A program made the translations under genes and the position numbers. Below, piece after piece: positions 26,281 through 38,761 of a DNA stretch of 64,000 bases. The notes under the pieces are model-generated. The model did not search any database. It was not told the origin of the DNA and saw only the letters and a program-made list of their open reading frames with translations. This DNA is from Symsagittifera roscoffensis (lineage: Eukaryota; Xenacoelomorpha; Acoela; Convolutidae): NCBI RefSeq assembly GCF_963678635.1, contig NC_087070.1, positions 25,288,007 to 25,352,006 of the forward strand, given 5' to 3'. The first letter of the stretch is position 1. Every line of letters begins with the position of its first letter.

Positions 26281-27391
26281 AGAAAAATTATTCAAATGTG
26301 AAATCGAAAGTTTTTGGAACTATGTCTATCGTCAGGCTAATACAATTGATTAAATTCAATTTACAGGCGTTAAAACATCATAAAAGACCATTTTGTGTTT
26401 CTAAACAAAAACAAAATCTGTCCAACAATCAAATTCTGGTATTATTACCTACAAATTTCGTAATCTTTAGTTTTCCTTAAAACTCTGAGATTTTTAATCT
26501 TACTTAGCGTTTCCTTATACTAAATTTTCGATAATACAAGTTTTCGATTGACATGTTCGATATTTTAGGTCAAAAACGTTTTTGAATTAAAATCTAAGTG
26601 TTAGCTCTCTACTTTTGAATTCATCCCGCGTGTTGAGCCCGAGGTCACTCCTTAAAACAGGGCTACTAATTATTATAATATAGCTATTGTTTTTGTTCAG
26701 TAGATAAAAATCATCGTATCCATCGGAAATAGATCAACCCTTGCCCTCAATTTATAGCTTCTCATATTCTGAAAAATAGATTAGATATTAATTAAATTTA
26801 ACTTAAGACATTTTTCGAAGCAAAAAAAGTTTTGAAACTCAGTTTCAGTCTCTTTTAAAGACCCTTCCCGATTTTTGAGTCCAGTCGAAGAGCGGTCTTG
26901 TTGTGGTCTAGGATGGGTATTAAAATCTTCCCAATAACCCTACGAATTCTCGGGAACAGCTCCGTAACGATTGCAGCTGTACAATCGTTACAATTCGATA
27001 GTCTCGATTGTAACTTCAATATAGTCTAGAAGAAAAATTATTAAAACGTGAAATCGAAAGTTTTCGGAATTATGTCTATCGTCAGGCTAAAAAAACTGAT
27101 AAAAATTGAATTACAGGCGTTAAAACACCATAAAAGACCATTTTGTGGTTCTAAACAAAAAGAAAATCTGTCCATCAATCAATATCTGGTATTATTAACT
27201 ACGAATTTCGTAATCTTTAGTTTTCCTTAAAACTCTGAGATTTTTAATCTTACTTAGCGTTTCCTTATACTAAATTTTCGATAATACAAATTTTCGATTG
27301 ACATGTTCGATATTTTAGGCCAAAAACGTTTTTTTAAATATAATCTACGTGTTAGCTCTCTGCTTCTGAATTCAACCCGCGTGTTGAGCCC
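25900..27391. repeat. Two ~745-bp tandem units spanning LTR-like DNA and a PLE tail
   Basis: Unit 1 is 25900-26640 and unit 2 is 26641-27391. Both start GAGGTCACTCCTTAAAACAGG and end in CCCGCGTGTTGAGCCC, which is PLE coding sequence for the LNTR motif near the C-terminus. Each unit thus carries part of the LTR-like sequence, the hammerhead-like region and the PLE 3' end. Unit 1 is a partial copy lying downstream of the full PLE-2 tail, resembling the tail-to-body tandems reported for Penelope-like elements. Confidence 0.75.
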
Positions 27392-28559
27392 TGGCCTCAG
27401 TTTCCTAATATGCAGCGCTTCCCAGGTTAGGAGTTTCATTGCGTTTTTTGCATGATCTCCTATCTCCCAACTCAATTGTGCAGTGGTCGCTTCCTCCTCA
27501 CACTGACGTGTGTGAATGCCAACAGGCGAGTTCTCTGTTTTGTGTTTCTCAATCCTTGTGGCCAAATGTCGAACAGTTGATCCAACATAGGTGGAATGAC
27601 ATCCACAATAAGACAGTTTGTAGACAACAAAAAAATTCAGATCACGGGAGAAAGACGATTAAGTGAGGGAAGAGCAGTTTTCAATTTCCCGGTCTAAAAA
27701 TTAATTTGTGAGTTGGTGATGATGCACAACTTGTTTGCAAATAATTACTTTGATTTTGTCGATTTTGAAGCATGAGCATTGGGTGTTTCTCGTCTCGCTT
27801 GTCATCGGTTTCCCGGGTTTCTGTCTTGGTTGGTTTTTATTTTGCTTCTAGAATTCTGTTTAGTGTTTACGACTCGATTTTGAATGACCACTCCTCTGGA
27901 TTTTGATTTTCCTTCAATTGCTTTCAATTGATCAGCATTGCTTTATGGTAAAGTTTCCATGTAGACGTTCTCCTAAAAATCCTGTGCACCGTACATTCTA
28001 CTATATTTCTCTTGTAATGCAATGGTGCGCAGTTTCTGAAGTTTAGAAGCGTGCCAGTATCCATTAGTTTTTGGTACCATCGACATTTAACTTGCCTGTT
28101 TCCATCTAAATTGATATTAATGTCTAGAAAAGCCAATGCACCGCTTTCATTTGGTGTTTCAAGCGTGAATTGTAAGTTAGGGTGCAACTTGTTGGCAGCA
28201 TGCAATATCACGCTCGGTTCGCCTTTGACAGTTCGTACAATATCGTCTATATATCGTAGGAAAAGCTCCACATCTGTCATCGTCAGCTCACATTCACGCC
28301 TTTTGCACAACTTGCAGAGCCAAATTTTTTTGTGTTATGCTTTTATAAATTCTATCACAATCTTCATGATACCAATTCAAACAATCCGCACATTCCACTG
28401 CCTTGGTTTCAAAAACCCACTTCTATTGCATTTTGGGCATTTTCTGTTCATGTCCTTTAGGATATCACTCTTTTGAGGGATATCCATAGCCAAAAATTTT
28501 TCATAGTCTTTCAACCAAAGGTTTGCCAGATGGTGGTATTCTGTACGCTTATTCTTCAC
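27029..28559 (-). pseudogene. Decayed Penelope-like element PLE-2
   Basis: Three minus-strand fragments match PLE-1 in order. 28377-28559 has the end of motif B (HLANLWLKDYE) followed by CPKCNRSG, the start of the same inserted zinc finger. 27924-28310 has RYIDDIVRTVKGEPS (motif C), then FLDINI and WYQKLMDTGT. 27254-27565 has the GIY-YIG C-terminus (LTWEALHIRKLRPGLNTR). A YVGST-like motif is visible near 27.59 kb in another frame. The N-terminal half is absent. It differs clearly from PLE-1 in sequence, so it is a separate lineage. Confidence 0.8.
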
Positions 28560-28976
28560 TGCCGAGAATCGTTGTCGTTCTTGTTAGCGAAAATTAGTCT
28601 TCTGATTTCGCGCTTTTTCTGTTACTGCAAAATTTCAAAGTCGTGACTGGTCTTTATTTTCAGACGAATTTTTAAAAGTTATTTTGTCACTGCAACCTGA
28701 CCCTGACCTCTCCCAATTTGTTAAAATGAACAATTATCACTGTTTATTTGTCGAAACTGCCATTTTTTTAAATCGGCAGGTGTTAAAAAAAATTCGTTGT
28801 TGCCATGCAATTTGGACGCCATTCTGGTCGAACGTCACAGGAATTTAAGGCAGACTTTGTCGATTCTAATGGACCAAAAAAACCAATGTTAGTCTTACGC
28901 GTAATGAAATTTGCCAGTGGAACAATTCTGAAGAAATAGTTTGAGTGATTTCACGAGGCATGGTTCGGCAGCACCT

Positions 28977-31082
28977 TCATCTTGCCTCTCTGTTTCGACA
29001 AAACGACGTATGAAGACTCAAGCTCATGCTTTTGGACAAATCCTTTTCTAGGATTGATTCTCTCGCGTTCGTGTTATCTCGTGATACCTTGCCTGCCCTC
29101 TTCCAGCCAGTTGTCACTGCGTTTCGATTGGCAAATAGGGGTCTTTTGAAGACTGTCGGTCGATTTTTGCCTTGAACGGTCAATATCCTTTCACGTGTTC
29201 CCTCAAAAGATTTTTGGCTAACGTGTATAGTCAAGGCGTCAATGCTGCCCAGAACCATGGAAAAATTCTCATGTGACTCCAAATGCGTTTTACTTCAGTG
29301 GGTTTCGCTAAAGTTTTACAAGCTGTCTCAAATAACGCCAGCCTTCTGCTATAATCGATTGGATGGATCGAATCTTTCGTTGGTGGTTATGAGTCTCGGT
29401 ATTTTACGATATTCTCCTCAACTTGTTGCAGTGCTGACATAGAGATCGCAACAATTCTCTTGACATTCTGTTGATAACTCTGCATTACAATGGATTTGAT
29501 CTCTTCTATTTCTCAAAACAAGCACCCTTTATTTTTATCAGGTTACCAGAAAATCTGAGCCGGGCAGTTGTAAGGACGATCCCCAGGCGGTAAGCTGGTG
29601 CTCCTTATGTTCCGCTCGCCAGACGTTTCAAGTAACAGTTCAAGCTCCATCCTTACTGCGTAGACCGAGTTTGTTTCGTCCACGGCAGAACCATCTTTGG
29701 GCACCCTCCCGCTGCTGCTCCGCTTCTCCAAATCGCTTGTGTTCTCTCTATCCGTAACTCAAGAGTCCTGCTCCCAACTTTCAGCTCAAGTCGTCTACCT
29801 TCGTAGCGGATACTGCTCCCTACATTTTCTTTAACATGCGAGTGATGTTACGTCCACGCCAAACGTACGCTAGTATCTGTATATCACTCTTGTCCTTCTC
29901 TGCGGTATCACTAAACCACACAACTAGGTATCCACCAGAGCTATCCATCAAGAACGGACTTTGTTTCTAGTCAGAGTCTTCTCCAAAAGATCTTCGTTGA
30001 TTTGTGTTCCAATCTGTTGATTTGACGCGAGACCTACACCGTGCTCACGTCGACTTCCCACGTTTGCCCTATCGTACTATCGCCTCATTATTCAAGAACG
30101 GGTTGTATGAGATGCCCATTATACCTGACAGAATCTGATACTCCCGTCTCTTTGATAGTTGTGAGTAATCCTCGGTTTTCAGGAGCGGGCGAAGAACACA
30201 AAGAACGCTGTCATTTTCCTCGCTAAAGAAACATCTGATCTCATCGATCTTTGCATGGTTTTCTAGAGACTCTCTAGTCTGATCGTCATTCTCAATTCCC
30301 ACGCTCTGGTACACACCCAAGTTGATGCTCGGGACTCATAAGTCTGAGGCCTTCCCCTTCATAGCGTTCTGATGGTCTGATGACATGTCATAATAACAGG
30401 ATCCGGAAACGCGGACGTTATCCACCTGAAGAAACACGTTGAACCTTTCCTCCTTGCTAGACTTCTTCCGGAGTCATCGCAAGCTATGTGTAAGACCAAC
30501 ATCTTTTAGTGTTTCAAGCCCTTGTCTCTCGGTTTCACAATGCCATGTCATGTGAGGTCCTTCAGAGTCATTCCCGCCAGGCACCAAGCAAATAAAGTGT
30601 CCATCAGTCCTGGCAAAAGGATTTGAAACCACTACATTAGCGGTCGATGAGGTTCTCTTTTAATTTTCGAAATAACCTGGCAGTAGTTTCTCCTAAGTTC
30701 TGGCCAGCTGGCTCTCCTGCCCCAGCTTGTTTATGCCTGCCTTCTGTTGCGTTGACCAGATTCTCTTTGTCTCTGCGATGCCCTTGTCCAGACGCTTCAG
30801 ACAATTCTCTAAGTTATCGTGTCCTGAGCTATCCACCAAGAACAGACTGTGTTTTTTGTCAGATCTTTGGTGATCCAGTCCAAAGGATCTCCAATGATCT
30901 GTGTTCCAATCTGTCGAGACCAACTCTGTGCTCACATCGATCACTTGCTCTAGTCTTGAGGTCGATTCATTTTCCAGCGTAACACCCTTCAGTTTTCTTG
31001 AAGTAGAGTTACCCCTGTTTTCCGCGGTCTTCAAACTACCCAGTATCATTGAGTGTAGTTCTGTCGAGTTCTTCTTTGACAC
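28977..31082 (-). pseudogene. Accessory-region fragments of element C (third giant LTR relative)
   Basis: 28977-29282 ends with ILEKDLSKSMSLSLHTSFCRNREA, matching the FCRNRE region of the copy 1 and copy 2 accessory proteins. 30069-30320 has YSQLSKRREYQILSGIMGISYNPF, matching copy 2 around 39.74-39.83 kb (EYALLERQKSFQYVSGVLGM). 30693-31082 and 29543-29731 are further frames without recognised domains. The order and spacing agree with copy 2, so these are pieces of one related element in the same orientation. No known function. Confidence 0.6.
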
Positions 31083-31260
31083 TGCATCCGTTGACGGGCT
31101 GTTTTAACCCGCCCCCCGTTTCCTGTTCCTGGAACTCGGCTCTCTAGGCCAAGGCATAGACTTCACAACCACCGAGCGTGCATCGTCCTTCAGATCTTCT
31201 CGCAACGACTCTTTTGCACCCCTTTTCCTCTCTCAAGCCCCCTTAGCCCCTTTAGCCCTA

Positions 31261-33285
31261 AGTATATAAATATGTTTTTTGGCTATTAGTATTTTGACTC
31301 TCAATGGAAGATTTAGTCCTAATATTTTCACTTTTGCGTTTTTTTTTTAGAGTAGAGCCATCCTTATAGGATTTAGGTGCAGTATTTGGTCTGGTCTTCC
31401 GGATGTGAACCATCTTGTTGAGTAGTTATTCTCTTGAAGTTTTGTCTAGTCCAGTCCTCATCAAAATATGAAATTTTCAGAAATTAATTTTGAAAAAAAA
31501 TTAACGTTTTGTTTTATGGAAAAATACTTACCATACAAATTTCATATATGGAAAAATGCTTACTATAGAGATTTCATACAATCTGTACGTATGCAATAGT
31601 ATGAAATTGTATGGTGAGACCTTTCGCAAATATGGAAATTGTATGATAAGAAGTTTTGGTCAACCCGGGCGTGTACCGCTAATCTTAAATTTTCAAAAAA
31701 TTTGTTCAAAATTGGCCATACAAAATTGAACACTGCATTGAGATATCATGATACTACACACAAAGTGGTCTATTTTTTGAGTTTTTTAATATCAGAAAAG
31801 CATATCTTAAGTTGAACGGATTGTTATTGTTGTTTTATTTTTCTGAGAAATACACTACAAAAATGATGATTTTTGGTGTTCATGCTGGTCAAGCGCTCGT
31901 CATGTCTTATGTCAGATTCTGATATCTAAAAATTGAAAAAAGAGATATAAATATTTTGACGCTGTAAGAAATAAATTTTATCCTATTGGTATGACGCTGT
32001 GAATTTCCCGAAGACCCTATAATGTCGAGGAACATTTTTTTTTGAATATAAGTAGAAAAAATTACTTATCTGTTAGATTGGTATGAAATGTTTCCTTCTA
32101 CACGCTATTCAATTTTGTAAGTTGGTGTAAATAGCGGCCAGCAACGTTTTGATAGGACCAAAATTTGTATCATTTTATTTTAGAACGAATTTGGATTCGC
32201 ATCAAATAGCACAAAATAGATCGCTCAAAAAAAAACTTAGCGTTGTTTACGACCACATCAGTTGTTATTAAAATGCTTAAAATTGATACATGGCTGAACA
32301 TTTTTTTTGTTTTCCTGATGATTTTAACAAGGAAGGCAAAATTTCTATTAAAATAGAAAACTTCTTTCACTCATTTGGAAGAACAATTGAAGATCTCTAT
32401 TATTTAAAAATCAAAGTGAGAAAAACTCCACGCAGTTTTTGTTTTCCGCCGAAAAAATTGTCGTAAATTAATACCAGACTTTGAAGCCCTGAAACTGTCC
32501 TTGTACTTTTTCAAAGTCTGTATCGGCGACAAATCTTTGATGAAAGCATAAAAAAACTGACAGTTGAGAAAAAACATATGCTTTTGTTGAAATGATTGAC
32601 GTCAAGTTACTTAGCTGAAGTTTTTTATATTTGAAAACTGAGTTTACTGGTCATTTACTTCAACTTTTTGTTTTTATTTACAAGCCCTACTTGAGTTTTG
32701 ATTGTCTACAAAATGAATTTTACTCGTGAGTATAATTTTGTATATACAATCATGGTTTTTTTAAGTATCAGCCTTATAATTATACTACGGTGGCTGCCTC
32801 GAATATTTTCAATTCATTTCGTGATTGCCTAAATAAAGGAGAGGATACTTATTGCAGGAGCCTACTAAAGGGCAGAGGTGCCTTGATGTTTTTCTAACTC
32901 TCAGCGAATGCCCATACATAATTGATTTGAGGGAAAGTGTGATGGCGAAAAACTTCTTGTCAGTTGTTTACACAAATTGCCTGATTTTTTTTTTGATATT
33001 TTGGTACTTGCTTGATATTTTGATATTTTTTGATATTGAAAATTACCAGATATTTGATGTTTTTTGATTATGGAGTTTTTGACATTTTTTTGTTTTTCGT
33101 TTGTTTTTTGGAGTGCATGGAAAATCATTTTGCCCGACCAGTTTTCCTTGATGCAAATCTCTAATTGAACAAACTTTGATCTTCGAGGGATTGAAGACTC
33201 ATTCGTTGTTCATTTCTCTTTTGTTGAGCAAACATTTTTTGAGATCTGCTGTTTTCTTCAAGCTCTCACCATTTTTATTTTGCAG
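31261..33285. other. AT-rich intergenic sequence
   Basis: No gene is recognised in these 2 kb. Short repeats such as ATACAAATTTCATATATGGAAAAATGCTTAC occur at 31.5-31.65 kb. The right end should include the first exon and promoter of the lectin-like gene, which I could not place. Confidence 0.4.
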
Positions 33286-34578
33286 ATGTGACAGCATTCA
33301 TAGTAGTAGTATTTCTGGTCTATGCCCAACTAGATGCAAAAACTGCCAATTCTGGATGTCCAAGGGAAGACTTTGAAGTGGTCCCTGGAGCTGACCCGGA
33401 CAAGTGTTTCTTCATTGACATCGAGAGTGGGCCGGTCGATCATGGAGACGCTAAGAGTCATTGTCATATGCTGTTCATGTTTCTGGGAAGAGGCATAGGA
33501 GGCGTTTTTCTTCCCTCACCTCAATCCAAACACGAGATCGAGGCAAGTCCTTTCTTTTCTTTTTGATTTGCCATTATTTAAAATCATCAATCAAGCCTTA
33601 CAATATCTAAATTCAACGTTGAAGTTTTAATTTGTAAGACTTCCGTTTAACCACATCCAACGCCTTTTTGTGCACCTTTTTCAAAAAAAAACTTTTCAAA
33701 TTTGTCAAAGAATAAAATGTTTAGCTGATCTGCAATAATTTGAGATCTTGGTTTTTGAAAACATACTTAACTTTTGCTCCGCAAAAGTAAGAACAACACT
33801 TTTGCGTCAAGCCAACTTGGATTTCGCGAAAAAAAATTATAACTTTTTTCAATTTTGGCGGATAGAAGCGTTTAGAACAAATAATATTCAAGAAATAAAA
33901 TTTAGACGATCAAACCAAAAAGGTGAAGGGATAATAAAAAATATGTTTTTGAGGCCATTGGGAAGTGGGCTGTGGAGAAGGGTTTGCCCTCTGAGGGTAT
34001 TGAAGGGTTCTGGACACTTTGGGAGAGATTTGAAGAGGCGCCTGCTGAAGATGGAATCGTGAGTGAATCTGCTCAATTGGTGAGAAGCAATCGCAGTCTC
34101 TTCATAGAGGATCGCATTTATAATAAACAGGGGCGTGTTTTACATTGCAAATTATAAGTAGAAAAAACACTGATTATGAGATACAGATAGAACAAAAAAC
34201 AAAAGTTAAGTTTGCTTGGAGATTTTTGTTCCGAGATTTTTATAAAATGCTTCTCGAAAAAAAACTTGAAGGTTTATGCAACTCCCAGAAACTTTTCAAA
34301 AAAATCCGCAACATTTTTATTTAAAAAACAGAGTTATTGTCACTTGAAAAGCTACCTTTCTAAACGAAACAGTCTTCACGCCTCTAATCTTCGCTCTTAA
34401 GGCTCCCAAATCAATTTGGAGAAGCGAAAATCAACCTGGGAACCGGGTGGTTCAAGACGAGCAGTGCACAGCTCAGAAGAGACCCGGCGAAATTGAAGTG
34501 TTCAAAGGAATAGATGACTATGCGTGCAAGGGATTCCAGTTACATTACACAGTTTGTGAATGGCGATTCTGGTTATGA
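33286..34578 (+). CDS. C-type-lectin-like secreted protein, three exons
   Basis: Exon a (33286-33542) follows TTTTATTTTGCAG and encodes a hydrophobic leader (FIVVVFLVYAQ), then CPREDFEVVPGADPDKCFF and AKSHCHMLFMFLG. Exon b (33954-34058) encodes IGKWAVEKGLP and GFWTLWERF and ends at GTGAGT. Exon c (34402-34578) encodes SIWRSENQPGNRVVQDEQC, DDYACKGFQLHYTVCEW and a stop. Together they form one C-type lectin domain with the usual paired cysteines (two N-terminal, QC...AC...VC at the end). The intron after exon a appears to use a GC donor (GAG|GCAAGT). No EPN/QPD sugar motif is seen, so Ca-dependent sugar binding is uncertain. All joins are phase 0. The start codon must be in an unplaced upstream exon. 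Confidence 0.72.
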
Positions 34579-35490
34579 ATTTTTTCTAGAAAAACCTAGA
34601 AAATTTCAGTACGACGAAAAATGAGAAGGAAACGACACATATCAATGGTTATTGCATGTGAACAAAATATTTTGTATTGATTATGCTGATATCGGTTGAG
34701 GTTACAACTACAGTTTATCAAAGTACTGTATAAAGATTTTTGGTTACCATCAATTTTCAAAGAATTGATAAACTGCATCAAATCATGAAGCATTCTAAAA
34801 AAATTATTTTAAATTTATTTGATATTTCATTAGGGTTTTATCATTTTTCTCTCGTCACTAATAGTTTTTCTCAATTCAACCTATGCCATACGACTCTCAA
34901 AACTGATTTATAAATTGAAACTGATAACAACCTATGCAACGCCAAATAAATGTCTCTAGCTTTAAATAACTTTTTTCAAATGAGCAACTAACTTGATCTC
35001 AAATGGGGTTGAAATTTATCTGATGTTTGACCGAATATTTTTTTGGCCCAACAGATAGTTTGATTCCAGTTTTTGAATCCAATACACCCTTCCTGAGGTC
35101 GAGAAACTTTTTCTATAAGTCTGAACAAATATAGCAGGTTCCTTGAGGCGTACTGCTGCCATCTGTTCCTATGTTAAATGGCAAAAATCCAATTCGAAGT
35201 TGTGTGCTCCTCATTGAATGATGACTAATGAAAAACGGGATTACAAACGGATACAAATTGTAATGCGGAAAACATAAAAAGGACTTCTTATGAAATCCTC
35301 GACAAGAGTTCATTTCGATGACTTGGATTCCTCTGGCAAAAGCTTATTTGTGCATCTCTCTACGCTTTTGCATAGCTGGGAAATTTTATCATTTCAGCCT
35401 GTGGGAGAGGTGGTTTTCACCGTGATTGAGGTATTAAAAAACACTTTAAAACATCAGTTTATTTCCTTTCAATTTGAGCACCAGTAAAAT
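34579..35490. other. Downstream of the lectin gene; possible isolated exon
   Basis: AT-rich with no gene recognised. At about 35399-35430 a TTTCAG acceptor is followed by an open stretch (PVGEVVFTVIE) and a GTATTA donor-like site. This could be a small exon of a neighbouring gene, but nothing supports it beyond the flanking signals. Confidence 0.25.
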
Positions 35491-35858
35491 GATTAGTATA
35501 ACTTGTAGAAACCCAGTTGGCATAGAATTAAACGTGTGGAGCACCGGGTCAAACAAGAGGAGGGAAATAGTCTCATAGGGAGAGCTCACGGAAGATGTTC
35601 ATATACGTTGATGGAAAGGTTGCGGCTGTATGACATGATGTAAAAGCCTAAGTCACTCACATCATGAGAGCAGTATTACTACACACATGATCTGAGTGAC
35701 TTAGACTACATCATGTCAAACAGCTGCAACCTTTCCATCAACATATATGAACATCTTCTGTGAGCTCTCCCTATCAGACTATTTCCCTCCTCTTGTTTGA
35801 CCCCGTGCTCAACATGTTTAATTCTATGCCAACTGGGTTTCTACCAGTTATACTAATC
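35491..35858. repeat. Long near-perfect palindrome (foldback/MITE-like)
   Basis: The left arm starts GATTAGTATAACTTGTAGAA and the right arm ends with its complement TTATACTAATC. Each arm is roughly 165-175 bp with few mismatches, and the unpaired centre is only about 20-30 bp (around AGAGCAGTATTACTACAC). No coding capacity. The structure fits a miniature foldback transposon; RNA from it would form one long hairpin. No clear target duplication was found. Confidence 0.8.
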
Positions 35859-36089
35859 TTCACTTAAAAAGGAAAGTCTTTTTTCAGTTAAAATACATCA
35901 TTAGCAACTTTTGTATTCAAGTCATACTAATACGCAAGCTCTGGGAAAAACCACCGTGACCGACGCCATACAAAAAATTTGGGCCATCAGATCATTTGAA
36001 AAGTGTTAAATGCTGACCGGCGCAACTGAAAACAACACACCGCAACAAGCGCCACTGTACAAAAGCGGTCAAAAGAGCGTAACGACAGT

Positions 36090-36330
36090 CTTTTCTTCGG
36101 TAGTGGTGTCAGTATTCTTAAGTCGCGGCTTCAGTCTTAAGTCGCGGCTTCAGTCTTAAGTCGCGCCGTCAGTCTTTTCTTAAGTCGTGTCACTAAAGAC
36201 TTTTCTTCAGTCGCGCCGCTAAAATCTTTTCTTGAGTCGCGCCATCATTCGCGTAAGTCTAGTAGGTCGGGCCATCGTGCCGTCATTCGCGACGCTAGAG
36301 TATTTTCTTAAGTCGCGCCATCAGATTCTT
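36090..36330. repeat. GC-rich minisatellite
   Basis: About ten imperfect copies of a 20-30-bp unit built on TTTTCTTAAGTCGCGCC and TCAGTCTTAAGTCGCGGCT. It stands out from the AT-rich surroundings by its CpG content and lies just left of the truncated LTR of copy 2. Confidence 0.7.
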
Positions 36331-36639
36331 CCAGTTAAAAAAGTGTAAGCTTCGAAAGTCGGAGTCAAAAATAGCATATTTTCAAACGCGTTTTTCTCAA
36401 TTTGGGCGAAGCTTAGCTGAAACAATATGAGAACAAAACTTGTTTGAAAATGAAGCAGAAAAAACATGAAACGTTTTGTTTTGCATAAATCGGATCAGTT
36501 TGGGTTTTAATACTCAATCAAAGACTGATCAGTTTTAATCAATCAAAAAAAATTTAGCTCGACAAAAAATAAATTCGGTGTAACCTCCATAACGTTTGAA
36601 AATTTGCGCAAACGTTCAAAAATAGTTTGTGGATGAAAA

Positions 36640-37332
36640 GCTCCCGTTTAAATGCGAAAACAATTTTATAGCTGGGGCTCATATCCCCAGACAACGTGAT
36701 TATTAATAAAAACACGGCTAGAAAGCCACAATTATGTATGTCTTAGTGACAACCATATAATAAATACATTATAGATTGATTGACTCTTTCCTCGACTCTA
36801 ACTTCTCATGCTCTGAAAAACCAAATTAAAATTGGAGTAAATTAATTACGTTCAGGACATTACAGCAGCTAAAATTTATTGTTAATGTCTCTAGCAGTCT
36901 CTGAGCACCGAGCATCTGATTCCGCACTCTCCCGGAGATAACGTCATAATCTCTATAATTTTGTGGTACGGGAGGATTCGGATCCGTCCCGGATCTCGCA
37001 GTGGAGCTTCCGTCTATACGATCTTCTTTCGATAAGCACCTTATCGTGTCTTGCTTTCACGATAAGAGGCTTCGTTTTCTCTTCTTTTCCAAGTAATTTC
37101 CGTCATGCAATTCGGCTGTGTTCCGGTTGTTGTGTTCTTTTGTCTATTTTTGGTTAAATTGGCCGTTTTTTGCCTTTCTTAAAAATGTTCTTGTCCAAAT
37201 CGATTTTTGAAAATTTAAAATCTTAGAACCTTCTTAGAATCTTTTTCATCATAATTCCGGTACTAACGCTTTTAACGCTGTCTAGTACGTGCTTCAGAAG
37301 ATTCGACTATGCCAATCCAAGGGAATGGCACA
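36640..37332 (-). repeat. Left LTR of copy 2 (5'-shortened)
   Basis: Similarity to the copy 1 LTRs starts at AAAAGCTCCCGTTTAAATGC and runs through GATAAGAGGCTTCGTTT to GAATGGCACA at 37332, next to the same polypurine tract. The outer ~400 bp found in copy 1 (starting TGTAACATTC) cannot be recognised. Confidence 0.75.
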
Positions 37333-38077
37333 TACTCCCCGGACAGTCCCCTCTATGTCCCCATATCTTTTTGTGGTGATCCATCGTTCTATAATAAGTT
37401 TACAAAACGCCTCAGAAACTGAAACTTGTCCTCGTCACCTCAAACCACCGCTTGTCTCAAATAGCATCATACTACATCTCGCTGCCTATTAGCATTTTCA
37501 CAAAAGATGCACCATGGGGAGTGTCCTAGATAAAATTTCTCCTCTGGCTACTTACGTCATTCCATCATAAAAATTCTCCCGCTCTTACTTGTCTAAAGAA
37601 ATTTTTTTGACGTGGCGCGGCCACCACTCATTGAAATTAACTAAGAGTTACTCACAAAGTGTAATCGTTTCCTCGTGCTGTTGCCCTAAATCTTAAAAAT
37701 AGGAAACTCTGTGGCTAGTAAAGGTAATGAGGTACCCACCATTCCCGAGCGAGCGTACCCAAACCTTACCAGGTGGCCACAAAAAAGAGATGTGTCCTAT
37801 GGAGTTTAAAAATTTTCAGTCAGGCTTAAATAAATTGATATACTCAGTTGAAGGCTTGCATAAATCAGAAGTAATAAACTAACATTTTCCTTGCAATTCA
37901 ACAATCTTAAATTAAAAAATATCAACAATTTCAACATCTGGTCTGACCAGATTCTTACGATTTGAAATTTTTAGAGTTTTCAATTCATCAACCTTAGTTG
38001 GCTTGGTTAAGTTTTCGCGCACAATGACAAAAGAATTTTTCATTCATCCCCATTTTGTTTCGTTTTGCCTTCAACTC
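37333..38077 (-). other. 3' untranslated region of copy 2
   Basis: No gene seen. It is collinear with 7105-7875 of copy 1, including GCACCATG-x-GGAGTGTCCTAGAT and the GGAAACTCTGTGGCTAG stretch. Confidence 0.6.
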
Positions 38078-38761
38078 CTATTCCATGGCTTCATCTTCCT
38101 CTTCGCTTATCTCACTGTCTTCCAGTACCTTCTGCAGCATCTCGACAGAGTTGCGGGCCGTGCCCCTTCTTTCTTGCTCCAGCAGTCTCTGGTTGCAGCA
38201 GGGCAGGATATCTTCGTTCACTATCTGCTCCCGGTTCCGGCAGAAACTGTGGTGTAAGCACAGGTTTACGTTTAGCTCCAGGTCAGCTTGTAAGACCTCC
38301 CTTTTTCTCGCTTTCTGTCGTGCAAGACACTTCATTTTTTGCTTCACTGCTGTTCTGACAGCGTTTCTGTGCGTCAGGAACACTCTTTTATAGGCACCCG
38401 GTCCTCTATACAGGTGGAAGGATTGATAGGCCTCCGTATTTCTAGGCATATAACGCTTCGCGTGTTCATATATCCGCAACGTAATCACGCCACGGAACCA
38501 AGGCATTAACTTCTCCCTTGCCTGTACTTGTTCGATGGCTTTGGTTAATCTCAGGGTTTGGCAGGTGGTCTTAAACAGATCCACTTTTCTGCTGAGACTC
38601 ACTTTGCTCATCTGCTCATGTGTCGGTACTGCCATCTCCTGCTCGTTTGTTCCTGCATTAGCTTCATGCCACTTCACTGTAAACATGGCAATGACCACCA
38701 ATTTAGACTTATTTTGGGCCTGATGGGGTAAATCTATGAAGAACATTCCACACTCCAGCAT
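38078..38761 (-). pseudogene. Accessory ORF C-terminal region, copy 2
   Basis: An open frame of 227 residues aligned over most of its length with 7876-8619. It shares KLMPWFRGVI, RNTEAYQSFHL, GPGAYKR, SFCRNREQ, DILPCCNQRLLEQE and an acidic end (SEISEEEDEAME). The frame continues upstream in pieces to about 38.93 kb (THGEYPSHCLA). Conservation of the amino acids while the DNA has diverged suggests past selection on the protein. Function unknown. Confidence 0.65.
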
